The notes: generated from the letters alone by a model not told the origin. A stretch of DNA of 64,000 bases from Ligula intestinalis (GCA_036362985.1 JAYGXS010000004.1:20731708-20795707), one strand, 5' to 3'; positions 11,057 to 26,000 are shown, counted from the first letter of the stretch. A program made the numbers and translations.

Positions 11057-14000
11057 GTAATTTTTAAGTCCAACACTACTTCTCTTGCCCAGGCTCCTTG
11101 CACAATGAAACTGCCCTTGTCTTAAAATTACTGCTTCCCGGCATATCTGCGAGAATTTATAACGTAAAAGACAAGCAGCTGGTCAATTATTTCTCGGATA
11201 TATTGATGGTCTCTCGGGAAGCGATGCTTGAAGACCTGGAGAAAGTATTCCTTACTAGCTTTTGTAATATTCAATTCAGGGCGATGTTGCGATGACTTTG
11301 TGCAAGTTCTTTCAGCGAAGTGGGCACATAAGGCCTGCCAGTCGTGGCACCGTCCTTCTGAAAACGGTGAGGCAATTATTTATGACCCCACCAGAATTTT
11401 CAGTGAAAGTTCGGTTTCCTTACACATTTTTACTCGCCAAATTTATTGAAATAAAAATCAGAGTGATCGCTCTTATGTCTGCATTTTTTATTTAGCTTAA
11501 ACGCAAAATTCGAAGGAGCGTTTTGTAGCATACTAAATTAGGGTTATCTAATACAGTGCATGCATTGATTGTGCCCATTATACTATATTCCACTCTGTCT
11601 TCGGAGGTTTTCTGTCGTTTATATTTTGGATATTTTCGAGGACATTCGAACGTTCGGGTACCTGCGATCACTTTATCTAGACAACATGGCAACATGTTTT
11701 AAAACACCAAAATTAATCAATGAAGGACAAGATTATAAAAATTTTTACATTAAGAATTTCTTTGGAATTGTTTTAGCCCTCGTCATCTTTGCTATCGTCT
11801 TTGTTCTTACTCCACTAAATAGCCATGTTTATTTTAGGTAGATGCTTGGTTGGATGAGCTCGCTGAAACATCTGGAGGTGATCAGTGTACAGACTTGCTT
11901 CGTAAATGCAGCAAGTTATTAACTGCTGACGAATTTACTGTCTTCATCCGCCTGATCAAGAAAGATTTACGCATCTCGGCCGGCGCGAAAAACATGTAAT
12001 TTCCTTTTTTTATTTATGTAGATATAACTTAACACTTCGGGCCTGACCCTACAAACTCATGTCGTGAACAGTTAACTACGGTTTAACGACTCTGCCATGT
12101 GTAATTTATATTAGTTGTACTACCTGTTTGTAGAATCGGTGTTGCGTGACTTTTTCATAGTAGTTGGTTGCCTTCGACTCAAATTTCCATTGAAATTTAG
12201 GGCTTTACCCAAGAAGTTATGCCCTGACCTCTCAAATCCATTTCCTGCATTTATTAGTTTCTACATCATCCCCTTAATATACATATATAATCAACATCTG
12301 GTATTAAGTATGAATTACTGATAACAGCTACTGGCCACTCCTGCCTCCCTTGTCTTTGCCGATTCGACTTCATACGTGTATTACGAAGAGGCGCAATTAC
12401 TTGAGGAAATGGACATTTTAATGCGTGAATTTCTGAGACTGGTACCACAGCTCATCATTAGACTATAGGATGTGTACGAATAAAATCGACTAATAAACCC
12501 TGTCTAAAAACGATTCTACGGCTTGACGGCGTTTTGCATCAGTAGGCATTTATTGCATTTAATAATCACGTCGTGTTTGGTTGTGCGCGTTTGATTTTAT
12601 CCTTGAAGATGCTGTACGTGGCATTCAAGTAGATATGCCGATTAATGCAAGCCTCATCTGAGTGCATTGCTTCCAACAATTACCGGTATTTTCTGATCGG
12701 GCAGGTGCCAACAATCTGTGTGTTCTCCCGCGCAAATATGTGCACGCTTTCCCGTATGTGTATGGTCACCTGGGACATAGGGTCTCGTTCCCCGACCACT
12801 AACTGATGTTCGTGTGTGTGGGTAAAGACGGCGCCACAACTGGCACAGACAGTTTGGTAGGCAACGTCTTTTCTGTCAACGTAGGAACCCGTGTCCTTAG
12901 AGTGTACAGGCTGTGATCTTCAATTGACTGCGCTCTGATGTGATACTTATAGTTTATGTTTCCTCAGTTGGCTGTGGATAAGCTCGTACATTTTTCACAC
13001 ACGGAAGCTTTTGCCAGGTCCTTTTTTAATATTTGCGTGACTGAATCGTTTGAAACTGCTTTTTCCTTGTAATATTGTCGCTTTATGCACTGATGCGTCA
13101 CGTACATATTATAATCTTAATAATTGAGAGGTATTTCATTCCTGTCCGATAATTTAAGAAGACTGTAGAGTAAATTCGTTTTGTGAGACACTGGGTGATT
13201 ACTTTCAACGTGTAAGATTGCCTTAAAAATTGTTTCTTTCCTATAAACTGATTTATACAGTGATCCATCAATTCTTCGATGTAAAAAGGCATTCAGAAAT
13301 GGGAGTTGTCAATCAAGCTCAATTTTAAACAGGAATTCAATTCAATATAGACTTCTGGTTTTTGAAGGGCATGTCTAGATGATATCTCTTGAGGATAGCA
13401 AATGTGTCATCTGCATAGGACAGCCAGAGTGCTAGTTTAATTGTAGGACGAGCAATCGGTTCTAAAATCTGTGACTTCCTTAGGGAAAAATTGCATTTAT
13501 TGTGTAACTTTTCGAGACTGGTCTCCCAGCTCGTCGTAAGACAAACGATAGGTGTATATAACCAGTTAACTCAAACTGATGCCAAACGTAAGATTCTATC
13601 ATTGGATAGAGTGCAAGTCAATAAGCGTCATCTGCATTTAATTATCTGGTTAATACTGACTACTTTTCACCCATCTGATCCTGAAAATTTGTAATTGACA
13701 TCTAAACCGATATGACTATCAATTCATTGCCTCCAGGAATTCGAGGCCCTTCCTCGTTGGGCAAACGCCAACGATTTGGGTTTTCTTCCATGCAAATTTT
13801 TGTTTTATTTACAGTGTGTGCATGGCAACCTGGGATGAGTAGTCTCGTCTCCTCCCCCCTGACTGGTGTTCATTTATACGGGTGGATAGTGATTTCCTGG
13901 TTTGGCCATAATATACTGCATCACAACGGCTACACAGCCTTTGCAGACGATTTCTTTTCTGATTAAGTAGCCAATCTTTTCCTTACGGTACATAGTTCAA

Positions 14001-17000
14001 TATATTATGGGTAGTAGATTTGCCTTTGAAGACCCTCACCGAGTGGTTACAGAAATCACTCGTTTCGTTGTACCTTGGGGCTTTCTCTCTCGCTTGTTGA
14101 ATAGACGTCCCATGCCCTAATAATTGTGCTTATATATCGTTCCAGAACTATATTACCGAAAAAGACAGGGGAGCCTGGATGGACCATTTTTGGCTCATTA
14201 ACTGTCATCAGCCGGTCATAGTCGACCCCAGGGGTAGCGACGTCCGAGGCTCGAACCCGAAATCTTGTTGGGTAGAAGGCCAACGCTCTAACCATTGCTC
14301 CATGGGCTTTTTACCTTACCAGTTTCGATTGGATATATACACAATGGTAGATAAAAGCTCATCGCTTGGTTACAAGACTGGCTCGTCCCATTGTGCCTTG
14401 CGGCTTGATTTCAAGCCCCGTAAGCAGCCGACAAAGACAAGAGAGTGAAAATGCGCGTCCCGGGCCTCAATGAGAAGACGAGGTGATCACGCGAGTAATA
14501 GGTTGAATATATATAGTAGGACTTCGCACCACTTTTAATGCATCAGCTATCACCAAAACCAGTCCTAAACAGTAATTAAGCCGTCAAGTCTTTATATAAA
14601 ATTCCCGATACGGCAGTATAACGTGACAGCGCTAGATCTGCATGATCCAGTGGAGGTTCCATTCAAGTCCGCGTTTTCATATATTCGCTTTTGAAAATTT
14701 ATTGAAATAATTATCATGTAACGTAATTCATGCATATTTGTTCATCCTTTGCCGTTCTTTTATCTGGTGGGTTCTGCAACAACAAACATAAACTCAGTAT
14801 TGACGCTTAACTTAAGCCGTATATTCGGATAGTATTAAAACGAACTGTTGGCCTAAGAAATCGCAGATGGCCTGGCACGTCGCGTCTTGTACGTATCCGA
14901 CGGCCTCTTCAGACGTCTCGCAAATGCGGCCTCCAGTTCGTATATTTCAATACAGCCGCACTGAGTTCAAAGGTATAGGCCTCGGACATCGACGTGCGTC
15001 GGTAATTCGTGATTGATGCTGACGTTGGCACAAATAAAGCTTTCCTCGCCAAAGACTTCATTTGCTAAAAATTTGTTGGCCTAATGCATCTACTTTCATT
15101 GGAATCAAGTACCAATGAGCAGTCAGATAACAGCCTGAGTCACATTCGTCCATTTTTGGATGTATGCTGTTGCCCTATAAGCATCACACGGCGCAAATAG
15201 GTGCATGCTTTATCGCTCCTTTTCGCAATAGGAGTGAGATGCATGTGATTTGATTGCCGGATTACGTCATCCCTGAAATTATTGCTTGTCTTTCTTTAGT
15301 CGCATACCGATGCCGTCATTATTGCGTGCGTGTGACGTACAGCGCGTGCGCGCTCGTGGTCTACTCCGTTTTGCAGTTTACATATTGAATTTTATTGTAC
15401 TTCTATACGATTTTTAGACGTGAGTAGCGGCGTACACACATACGACATATGATGAACAATAGTAAAGCGTATGGATATACGAAGTGGATTAGATGAAAGT
15501 GTTTTACAGCCCAGTATTCCCCACTGACGTCTTTACAGTCTTTTAGAAATACTTATACCAGATGTTTCGCAGTTGCCCACAGACTGTCGGAGGCTTTTTA
15601 GGCAGTCTATGTCTTACAGGTAGCTCCGCATGGGTACTGAGGGTACTAAGTATACCTCCTCTTCAAGTTTTCTGCGCATCTCTTAAATATCATTCGCCCC
15701 TTATTTTTTTTCTAATGTGTGTTCGCATTCATACCTCAAAGTTTTAACCTAAAAAGCATTCGTAAAAGATAATTCAATGTGTTAACAGAAAAATAGAGTA
15801 AACTACAAGCTAGCACACGCTGTAGGCCACACGCACGCAATAATGACGGCATCGGTGTGTGACTAAAGAGAGGCAACCAATGATTTCAAGGATGACGTAA
15901 TCCGATTCTCCAATGGCATGCATCTCACTATGTTGCGAAAAGTTGCGATAAAGCATGCACCTATTTACGCCGTGTGATACTACTAGGGCAACAGCATACA
16001 TCCTACAATGGTGACATCAAACACAGATACGTCATCTGACCGCTCGTTGGGATTTGATTTCATAGAACATGGGTGCGTTAGACTATCAATGTCTTTAGCA
16101 GATTAAGTTTTGGCGGGGAAGGCTTATTTGTGCCAGCGTCTGGCCCTATCACGAATTGCCAACGCACGTCGATATTCGAGGCCTACACCTTGTGAACTCA
16201 GTGCGACTGTACTAAAAAATAAACGACTTTGCGGCTGCATTCACGAGGCTTCTGGAGAGAGGTTTGGATGCGTACAGCACGTGGGGTACTGGGCCACATT
16301 TAACTTCTCAGACTGACGGTCAAATTTAATACTATACGAATATACTGGTCAGGTTTAACGCCAACTCTAGGTTCATGTTTGCCGTCGCAGAATCTACCGG
16401 ATAAAAGGACGGCCGAGGACGTACATATCTGCATGAATCACTTTACATTATAATTGTTTGAATAGATATTTAAAAGCTAATATATGCAAATGTAGTCTTG
16501 AATACAACCCCTACTGGCCCATGCAGATCTAGCGCTATCGCTGTCTAGTGCAATATTGAGACTTTTATATATGTGCTGGACGACTTAATTACTGTCTAGG
16601 ACTGCTTTTTGATGAAAGTTAAAGCGGTTGTCACAGCTATTGATTTTCTTCCATATGATACTTTACCAGGCATGGGGCATCAGATTACGCTAGAGGGCAC
16701 TACGTTTAAGGGGGATAAAACATTTATTTGTGTCCGGTGGAGTCTATAATTGAGTCCCTATTGATCTTTCTTATGTAGCTAATCATTTTATTGAAATTAA
16801 TACATCCTACCAGCTAACCCAAGCTTTCTACCATCCACCCTGACTGAATATATTCCTGAGTAAGAGTCTCGAGGTGCTTTTCAAATTGACTTTCGTTGTT
16901 TTCATCCTTATCTGGGTGTCAATTCCTCAATCTCGAAGGTCTGGCAACAACAAAACACAGTCTACTGTAGCACCGAAATGGTCCGCTCACGCTTACTGAA

Positions 17001-20000
17001 AAGCCGCCTTCATCTCCTATACCGACATCTTAATAGGGCTTTGGAGGTGACAAGGGAGCAGCCTCGTCTCGCCATTTGTAAATAATTTTGGAGGATAATC
17101 AACTTGAGATAATTTGAGTAACTTTGACAGAGCGCTATCACGCGGCATGGTTATCTTCAGCTATATAAAGCCCGGTGGCACCACTGGCGATGCTGTATGA
17201 TGGTTTATCGACTAGCACGAGTTTGCCTCTATCACAGCCGCTCCATTATCAGCCATCCTTGGTTAACCCAGCAGCTAGACCGACAGGCACCCCCTAACCT
17301 CCCGATGGGCCGAAATCCCCGTAGCTTGCTTGACCTATACTCAGATAATTTAGTCGATATATTACTTCTTTTTTAATAAAAGGAGAAGGGTATTCAATCT
17401 GTGTTTGAAGGAACTTAATTGTGCAGGGCATGCCTCGAAACCTGACTCTTTTTTCCTAACTATTTTAGCCTTTGTGGTCTCAATCCAAATGCCTATGAAG
17501 CGTTCCAGGCGTCACGAGACCTGGAGTTGGTGGTGAAAAAGCTGAGGGAAAGAGGTTTTTCCAACAAGGCGTCAACTTCTTCTTCGTCAGACGCAAGGCC
17601 CAAGCTCTCTCGCAATTTGTCCATTTCTATCAAACTGTCCACCCCGGTGCTACCTATGCTCGCTGAACCCTGTCGTTCTGCGGAAATGGCCTTGGAAAAG
17701 GGTCACAAGGGAGGTGGCCTCCTTGTCGAAATCAAATACGACGGTGAACGTCTTCAGTTGCATAAGAAGGGAGCTCACTTTTCGTACTTCTCACGCAGCC
17801 TCAAGGCCGTTCCTGACCACAAGGTACACATCTAATGTGCTCGGAATCACCCAAAATGAAATATTTGCTTATACTGAATGAGAAGTGGGCTGGAGTCTAT
17901 TTTGCCCCGCTGTTGTTGCACCAAGAGCTGCTTGCTTGTTGTTAATTACCTCTAAACCGCCTTATGTTTCTATTATTGTAGGTTGAACATCTGAAAGAAT
18001 TCATCCCGAAAGCCTTTCCGTCAGCCAACGATCTGATAATTGATTCCGAAGTACTCCTCCTAGATACCCAGACAAAGAAACCACTACCGTTCGGCACACT
18101 AGGTGTGCATAAAGTGAGTCATTATCGCATATTCCTTGCCCACATTTTTTCCCTCATAAATAGAGTCGCACTCGGTCCAAGTCTTCGCGCAGTTTTATCG
18201 GCTGATCTGCACGACGGGCCTTATTACCTTCCGGAATTTCGAAGTTTTCAACAGACTTTTCGTCCTGTCAGTTTAACATGCCTATTTTTTACGGATTATT
18301 AATAGTTTATCGTTCGTCTTCGTTTTTCCGCGTCAGGCGAATGTGTGAACCGGTTTTAGTGCTAAACACTGGTCCATAATAATGATCGTGAGCTAAGCGT
18401 ATGCAGAGAGTCGTTTTTGCAGTACCAATCTTCAACATCGTCCTAAGATGTGACAACCGAGGTACCTTCGACTGCGTCCGGAGCCCCAAACCAGACTTGA
18501 ATTATGTTTTAGAAATACCCTTTATTATGTTCTGTTTGTACATGACGTTCACATCCTCCAATCATCTTCTCTGAGTGCAAGTAGTAAGGGTGGCTGAGAA
18601 GAAAAACACTTTTGCTAAAAGGTTCCTGGGGAGACATCACTTCAACGGCGAAACGATAGATGTGCCGCTGGGTTTCTTGTGCTTCGATAACGGTTAAGAA
18701 ATATCTTTGTTCTCTCTGTGCAGTCAGGTTAGAATGCTTTGTTTTTGCATTTACAGCGAACTGCCTTCAAGGATGCTACTGTGTGCCTTTTCGTTTTCGA
18801 CTGCCTTTACTTCAACGGAAAAAGTCTCCTTAATGAGTGAGTTTGCCGCCCTGTTTGCCCGTTTTTACGTTTAATGCCAGTTTTGACTTCGACTAAGTGG
18901 TCAACATTCAGCGTAAAAGAGGGCGTGGCTGTTGTTTTTGTTGTTGCCGGATCAATTGCAAGGTATTTGGCTTTAAAACCACGACTTCCGGATCTTCTTT
19001 AGATACCGGACTGTGGCAGAGGGTCTTCGGATGGTTAGGTCGATCGGCGCTCTCAGTCTGTAGTCGACACCAAACTCCAGAACTCTGGCGACCATCTCGG
19101 CTGCGCATTCCATCAGGTGTTCGTTGGTCTCTTCCCACAATCTGCACACGTGGAAGCATCAGTCAGATTGTACCGCTTCCTGATGTGATTCAGCTTTGGA
19201 CAATGTCCGGTCCTAAATCTCACTAGGGTCGTTCTATCTAGCCGAGTCATTTTCTTTTCTTCATCCCAGTTGATGGTGGCCGTATACGTTCTTCGGCCGC
19301 GTTCATGTGTCATTTGTGTCCTGGGGGTCATTCGTCTGACTGCTTTTATCGTTGCCGCAAAGGGATGTTGGTCTACCGTCCGGTTCAGTTCTGGCCGCTG
19401 ATGCTTCAGCGTCTGCTTGTTCATTCCCGGGGATACCCACGTGGCTGGGTGTCTGCGCAATTTCCACTTTCCTTCCTGTTGTGGCTCTCTCCAGAACATT
19501 CATCACTTGTTGTACCAACGGTTTCTTAAGATCCTCTCCTGTCCCGAAGTTCTGTAGGGCATCTACAGCGGATTTACTGTCAGTAAGGATTCTAGCAGAA
19601 CTCCAATCCTCAGGTGGGTGCTCCAGCCATTCCGCCGCCGTCAGTACGGCTAACATCTCGGCATCAAAGGATGAGCTGTAGCGTGCGCCCCTTCTCCTGG
19701 ACCTTGCAATTGTTGAGTAGTTATTCCAACTTCCTTTCGTCACCACAACTCCCGCACCTCCCTGCCTGCATCCATCTATCGCCGACCCGTCGTTTTAGAC
19801 AGTCAGGGATGTTTCCGGTAGTGAGTTGAGCTCATCCTCCATTCGTTACCGGTTTACTGCCATCTCTGCCTTGCTGCAGAGATCTTCAAAATTCCTTAGA
19901 ATATTGATGTTGGGTCGTCGCCATGGGGCTAGCGTGTTAATGGCGAAAAGCTCTCTAGGCATCTCCGAATCCTCTCCCAGAGTTTGGTGCAAGCATCTGC

Positions 20001-23000
20001 GCGCATTCTCTCCAGGTTGAGGTCTGCTTTAGCCGGGTTGGCTGCTGCTTTTCGGCCATCTGTTTGCGGATACTTTGTGTGGGAAGCCTCACGCTGTGTT
20101 CGTAGGCTCTGATGGCCTCGAACCTGCCCCTCTCCCCTATCGTCTGGATATCGGCCTCTAGTAGCACCATCTCTGTCGGACATGAGATTGGGAGGCTCAT
20201 TGTAATTCCAGCTGCTTTCAGGTTCAGGTGTTCCAACCTGTCAAGCCTTGAGCGGCAGATCCACGGCATCCATGCTGCCGATCCGTTCTCAATTACCGGT
20301 CGCACACAGGCAGTGTAGAATTTTTTGCTGTCCTCCGGCCGCCATCCCCAGGTTGTTCCACCTAAGGACGAAATCAGTGTGTCCATTAAACGTTAGCCCC
20401 GAGTCATACACCTCTCCAAGGAATTTCGCCGGCGGTCTTTGGATGATCTGCAATCCATCAATCTAGATCGCCCTGACTCCTTTTCTTTCACTCGGGGCCG
20501 TACTGAACACCACTAACTCCGTCTTTTGGACGTTTACCTGCATCTTCCACTTTCGGCTCCATTGGACCATCATTTCTGTCGTGGTCTGCACTCGCTGGAT
20601 AGCCCTGTCGGAGTTGGTATCTTAGCTTTATGCCTCAGCATCGTCCGCGAAAAGGCTTATTTCAACGTCCTCTCCGATGCCATCCCCAAGGTCATATATA
20701 AAGCTGTCGAAAAGGAGGGGAGAGAGTACTGCTCCTTGTGGGAGGTCCCTTGTAAGTCTGAACTCTCTACTGAGGCGTCCGTTGTATCGCACACGCATTA
20801 GGCGGTTGGTCAGCCAGCTCTCGATCCACATCTGTAGGCAATTTGTCCTTACCAACAGTAAATAGAACTAATGCGCTCATTCCCAGCACCAGTTAACTGA
20901 CCGACTCAGACAGTAGCCGGGGAATAAAAGTAGAGTGTTAGGTCGACGACCGAGTGCATTTTCCCTCACTATAAACAATCTGACGCTCTTTAAGCTATTC
21001 CGGTGCGCTAAACGTCGTGGCTTAGAAGTGTTGTAACGGTAGCCAAGGCCGAGGTGTCACCGCCAAATTACGCCTTGTGTGAGTCCCCCAAGGGCGAACA
21101 CGACAAGAAGAGCGCAACAGCAGAAGTCTCTGAGTGTCAAAGGTACAACAAATTTAGGGGAACGAGCGGGTGTAAGCTAGGTCCATTGAGCCAATCAGCT
21201 TCTGTCCTGGTTTGGCAACCGGCACGATTGGCTGGTGACTCGACGGCTGACTGTAGCTTGAATTTTGAGTTATCGATTTATGTGACTGCTAGTTGCGTTC
21301 GCCGCCTGTAAGCCGATCGATAGCCTGCTGTGAGCGCGGCTGCTTCCTGCATGCTATCTATCTGTTAGGCGTCTCCCAACAGGAAGGTTGCCAACTGATG
21401 GGATGACTCGCACCGAAAGCGGGAGACGGCGCAGGTAGCTGGTGCAGCCGGAGCCAGGGTGTGTTTGTGGGTAGGGGTCAAGTAGACTGCGGCTGCAGTG
21501 CTTCCTTCTTAATATGGCACTCCTACACCCTGAGATCCGAGTCAGGTGTGGCGGTACGCCTAAGGGCGACTCCGGTCGTGCCAGCCACTTACGCCCTCTC
21601 CCGCCTGCGGTCTTCTTGACTTGTTCTTGACACCGGGTCTGGTCAGGAGAAGGAGGAGAGCGAGTGCGGTAGTTGCATCGCAAGTCTACTCTCAGAAAAA
21701 ATTTGATTCATGCACACAAGTCACCGCAATTGCTTCCAGCCCGCTGTGAAGCACGCTGTGAATGTTGTCGAACTCAACGGTCGAACTGTGAGGACAAATC
21801 AAGAAAACGGCAAAAGTAGCTTATGTAGGCCCACTCATACACCCCTAGTTCCACCATTTGTCCTGCAAAAACGGTGTTTATAGAGTTTTTGGGGGTGGGG
21901 TAATAGGATAGGCAGAGAAGGAAATTTTTAGAAGTAAGTGTAAAGTGAAAAAAAATGTAATCGAAGTTACTTCCCGCGGCCCTGGGAGTAATTTGTTCCG
22001 CATGTAAATTGAAGGTGCGCGCGGCGCTTCGCGCCGCGGACTATACTAGTCTAGCTCCAGAACGGTAAGTTTGACCTCAGGTAAGTTGAAGTAGACGACA
22101 TCCTAACCACAATCTCAACTTTCCGGGAAATTCAAGAAACCTGCAATTTGATAATCAGGTTTTCCGCAATAAGTTAAAGGACAATACAAATTTGGAAAGT
22201 CTACAGATATAAATCAACAACACTTCTAAATACAGTAAAATAAAAATACATTTAGCATTTATTAAAGTATATTCCACTGCATGTCCTAATTCCCCACCCA
22301 TAAAACCCTAAAACCACCGTTTTTGTTGGAAAACATGCAGGGAGTAGGGATTACTGAGTTGGCCTACGTAAGCTACTGTCGCCAAGAAAACTATTAAAAA
22401 CCACCTTGTTCGTGCGTGGTCGTAAAACCCACGAAGGGCAAAGAACTGTAATGCTCTTTAAGAAGATCAGAAACTGGCATCCTTAGTCTGATTGCTATTT
22501 ATGTATTTGAAGCAGTTAGAAGTTAACAATGTTAACCTCATCCTATTTAAACACCTTACTCCTAATGATAATCCTCTTTTACTATTTGTTGCGAAACTGT
22601 GCCAACCTTTTCGCATCATTCTGCTTACGCAATAGTTTGGTTTGCTTTGAGGCCAGTAGTGTTTCCTTAGAGGCCTTTTTCTGCTGCCTGAATGTGTCAC
22701 GTTTTTCGCATGTTCTCTATCCCACTGGTGTGTGTGTGTCGTTCTTGTGTGCAATATTTGTTGTCCAGATAGAAGTGGAGTGTGATTGCACCATCTATTT
22801 TGCATTGTCGCTGCAGACCCATTCGCAGGCGCCGTGAAATTCTGGAAGCCAACATGACAGTCGTTCCCGATCGTGTGCTACTGTCTGAAAAGCATAATGT
22901 CTCGGTGAGTACCTTCTGACCGTTGACTGGTTCTGTCTTAAATCGGGATCGTGTTCATCCTCTTATGACTATGAAGCTATACTGCCACCTCAAATGGTTC

Positions 23001-26000
23001 TTTTGGTAGTACATTGTAGCTGTTTTCACTTTTGTTGCCCCTTTAGTTAGTTCTATGACCACGGAGGGCACCGCGTTTTTACTTGTGGATACCTCTTGGG
23101 CAGCGATCACTGGAACAAGAGTTTTATTGTCTTGACGTTTCGGATTCCGTCGGGAATCCTTAGTCATAGGTAATCGTGAACAAGTCCGAGTCATGCGCAG
23201 ATAAGGGGTGATAGATGGGCAAAGCAACTACGTCGGAGAAACTGGGAGATTACTCCGGACGCGAATGGCCGAGCATGCAGCGGCGGTGAGGAGGAAGGAC
23301 GCCAACTCCCAGGTTGCAGCTCACTCAACAGGACCCGGCCACATTTTCAAGTTTGACGAAGCTGAAATCCTCGCAAGAGGGGACAACCGCGTGAGCCGCA
23401 AGCTGCTCGAGTCATGGTTCTCAGGCCCCCAGTCTATTAACAAGCGCAACGATTTGGCGTTCCCATACGGTGTACTGAGAAATTTCCTGAGAAAGAGAAT
23501 CAGTCACGTGGGAAGGACTGGGCGCAACAAAACTTTGACGACAGCGGGCATCATTGTCGCGCAATTGTCAAACCCGCATCCGACGCGGACAAGAACGCTG
23601 TGGCAATTAATGAGCAATCACTGCACCAATTAAGACCTCAAGCGGTGACTACAAGAACTGACAATTATAGTACGCATGCGGGTGACCGCTGTGAACTATA
23701 AATACCATGCAATCTGTGCATGTATCACCCCTTATCTGCGCATGTCTCAGACTTGTTCACGATTACTTATGACTAAGGATTCCCGACGGAATCGGAAACG
23801 TCAGGACAATAAAATTCTTGTTCCAGTGATCGCTTCTTCTTCTTCTGAATAGCTTCCTGGAACTCGGATATTCTCCTCTATTGGAAACCTCTTGGACAGT
23901 TTTCGTAGTCTAAAGTCCCCTCTTTCACCTCCGTTTACAGTATTTGCTTTCAGTTGTGGCCGATCCAGGCCATGTATTCAGCGCCGTTTCCACTTAGTTG
24001 AAGAGTCTATTGCGAATTTTGAACAGGATATACCTCAATACTGTTTACATCTAGTATTGCCAAACTTTATAAAATATCAGGCGCACTGCAATTATTTGAG
24101 ATCTGATATTTGACTTTCACGGCTCAGTCCTTTCTTCCATTGCATTTGCTTCGGAATAGTTTTTCCCGCCAGGAAAGTCCTCAAACTTTCATCCTGCTTT
24201 TACCCCAGTGTGTTATTCAGGTCTGCTTATCCCTAGCTAATTAAAAATACCTTGCCCTAAAAATCAATGAAATTGGCCGTTGCATCCCACCACATAATTG
24301 GGCTATCAGAAGATTTTCTCAGAACCGAATGCGTTCGCCTTCTTAATGCTTGTACCAATACCACTCCGTGTGGCTAGTTTGTCCTGCCCATTGTCTATGC
24401 AGACTCGGCGTAACTATGGCTCCCGTTAGCTCATGCAATGATGGTGTTGGGCGCTTGTTTTTGTTGACAGCCTAACGAAATGCCCCTTTCTCTTCGCCCA
24501 ACTACGTTCGGCAGTATATGTTGGTCCAACATGAGGCTACTATCTTCCAGTTTGCCATCTCATTCCATTCCATTTTCCACCCTATTCCACAGACTAAAGA
24601 TGACCTGAACAAGCTGATGGCTCGCGTCTTCTCTGAGGGTCTTGAGGGCCTGGTTCTGAAGCCGCTAGATGTAAGCGTGCGCTCTTATTTTCGTCTCTCT
24701 GTGTGTGTGTGTGGCATTTTCAGCTTTTCATGACCTGACAACCGTTCCTCTGCGTGTACCCATTTAGAGTGTTTACGAGCCTGGAAAACGCCACTGGATG
24801 AAAATCAAGAAGGACTACCTGGGCGAGGGTGCTATGGCAGATTCAGCTGATCTCATCGTCCTCGGCGCTTACTTTGGAACTGGCAATAAGGGTAAGTGCA
24901 TTCTTCTTTACAAACGTTTTTCTGTGTCGTTGCAGGTTTGGACGTCAACAAGGCCTCAAGCAACGTCGGAATCCGATGATATCCTCATGCATAGAATGCA
25001 GGATGAATGGTGGGACAGAGGTGGGGAGGGTGAGCGAAACAGACAGGAGCTATAGGTTGTCCATACTATAGATCAGGCAAGACAACCAGTCCGTGGTGCA
25101 GTGGTTAGAGCATTGGACTTCTTGCCAATGTGTCGTGTTAGGGCCCGGCTTAAGTGCGTGTGCACGCCGTTCTGACGAGTCGTTCTCCCGCCTACACAAA
25201 GTGCACGCCGCCCCGACGACACATTAGCACGCGAGACAACCGGTCCGCCCACACAGAGTGCATGTGATGACGCGCACAGCGCGGCCGGCTCAAGACTCTA
25301 ACGCGCCAACTGCATGAGTCACGAAACCAATGAAGTCAGGCCTTATTTGAGACCACAATCTCATTGGTCCAATCTTGTATGCATTCGCTTGCCTAATTAA
25401 GACGTACCTGGTTTGTATAAATTCTTCTACTTTTGCGCTCTCCTTGTCGTGTCCTTCCTTGGGGCTCACATAAGACGTAATTAGACGGCGATATCGCAGC
25501 TTTGGCTACATTTACAACAGCCCTAATAGGTCGCAAATTCGAGTTTCGGATGGTGTGCCATTTGGTCTTGGGTATGGCTGGCTGATGATGCCCAATATGC
25601 TAAAAATGGCTTCGTCACTAATGTTTCACTGTCTATATCGTTAACTGCTGTGCGGCTGCTGGCGGGGCAGGAGGGGATTAATGAGTCTTCTAACCAATCA
25701 GTGAGCCGTTTAAATACATTAAGGTCCATGTGCCAGATTCCCAGTCCAAGCAAATGACAATCTTATATTTTCTTACTGGGGGGGGGGGGGGGGACTTCAG
25801 ACACCTCAACAGATCCTGTATTACACATCAGACAGCACCCGAGCAGGTTACTCTGAAACCCACTATTGTAATAACTGCTGGAGATAAGGTTGAAGAATTC
25901 ATCGCTGCAACAAGTTGTGGCGAAGCCCCTGGGGGTTGTCCACATTTTGCGGTCCATGCATTTTAAAAATAAGGTCAATAGTGGCTTATTATTGTCTGTT

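Noticed and set aside
22955..23227. A 90-codon minus-strand frame as a gene
   Set aside because: It reads through the inverted terminal arm of the PLE remnant; the peptide is a translation of repeat sequence.
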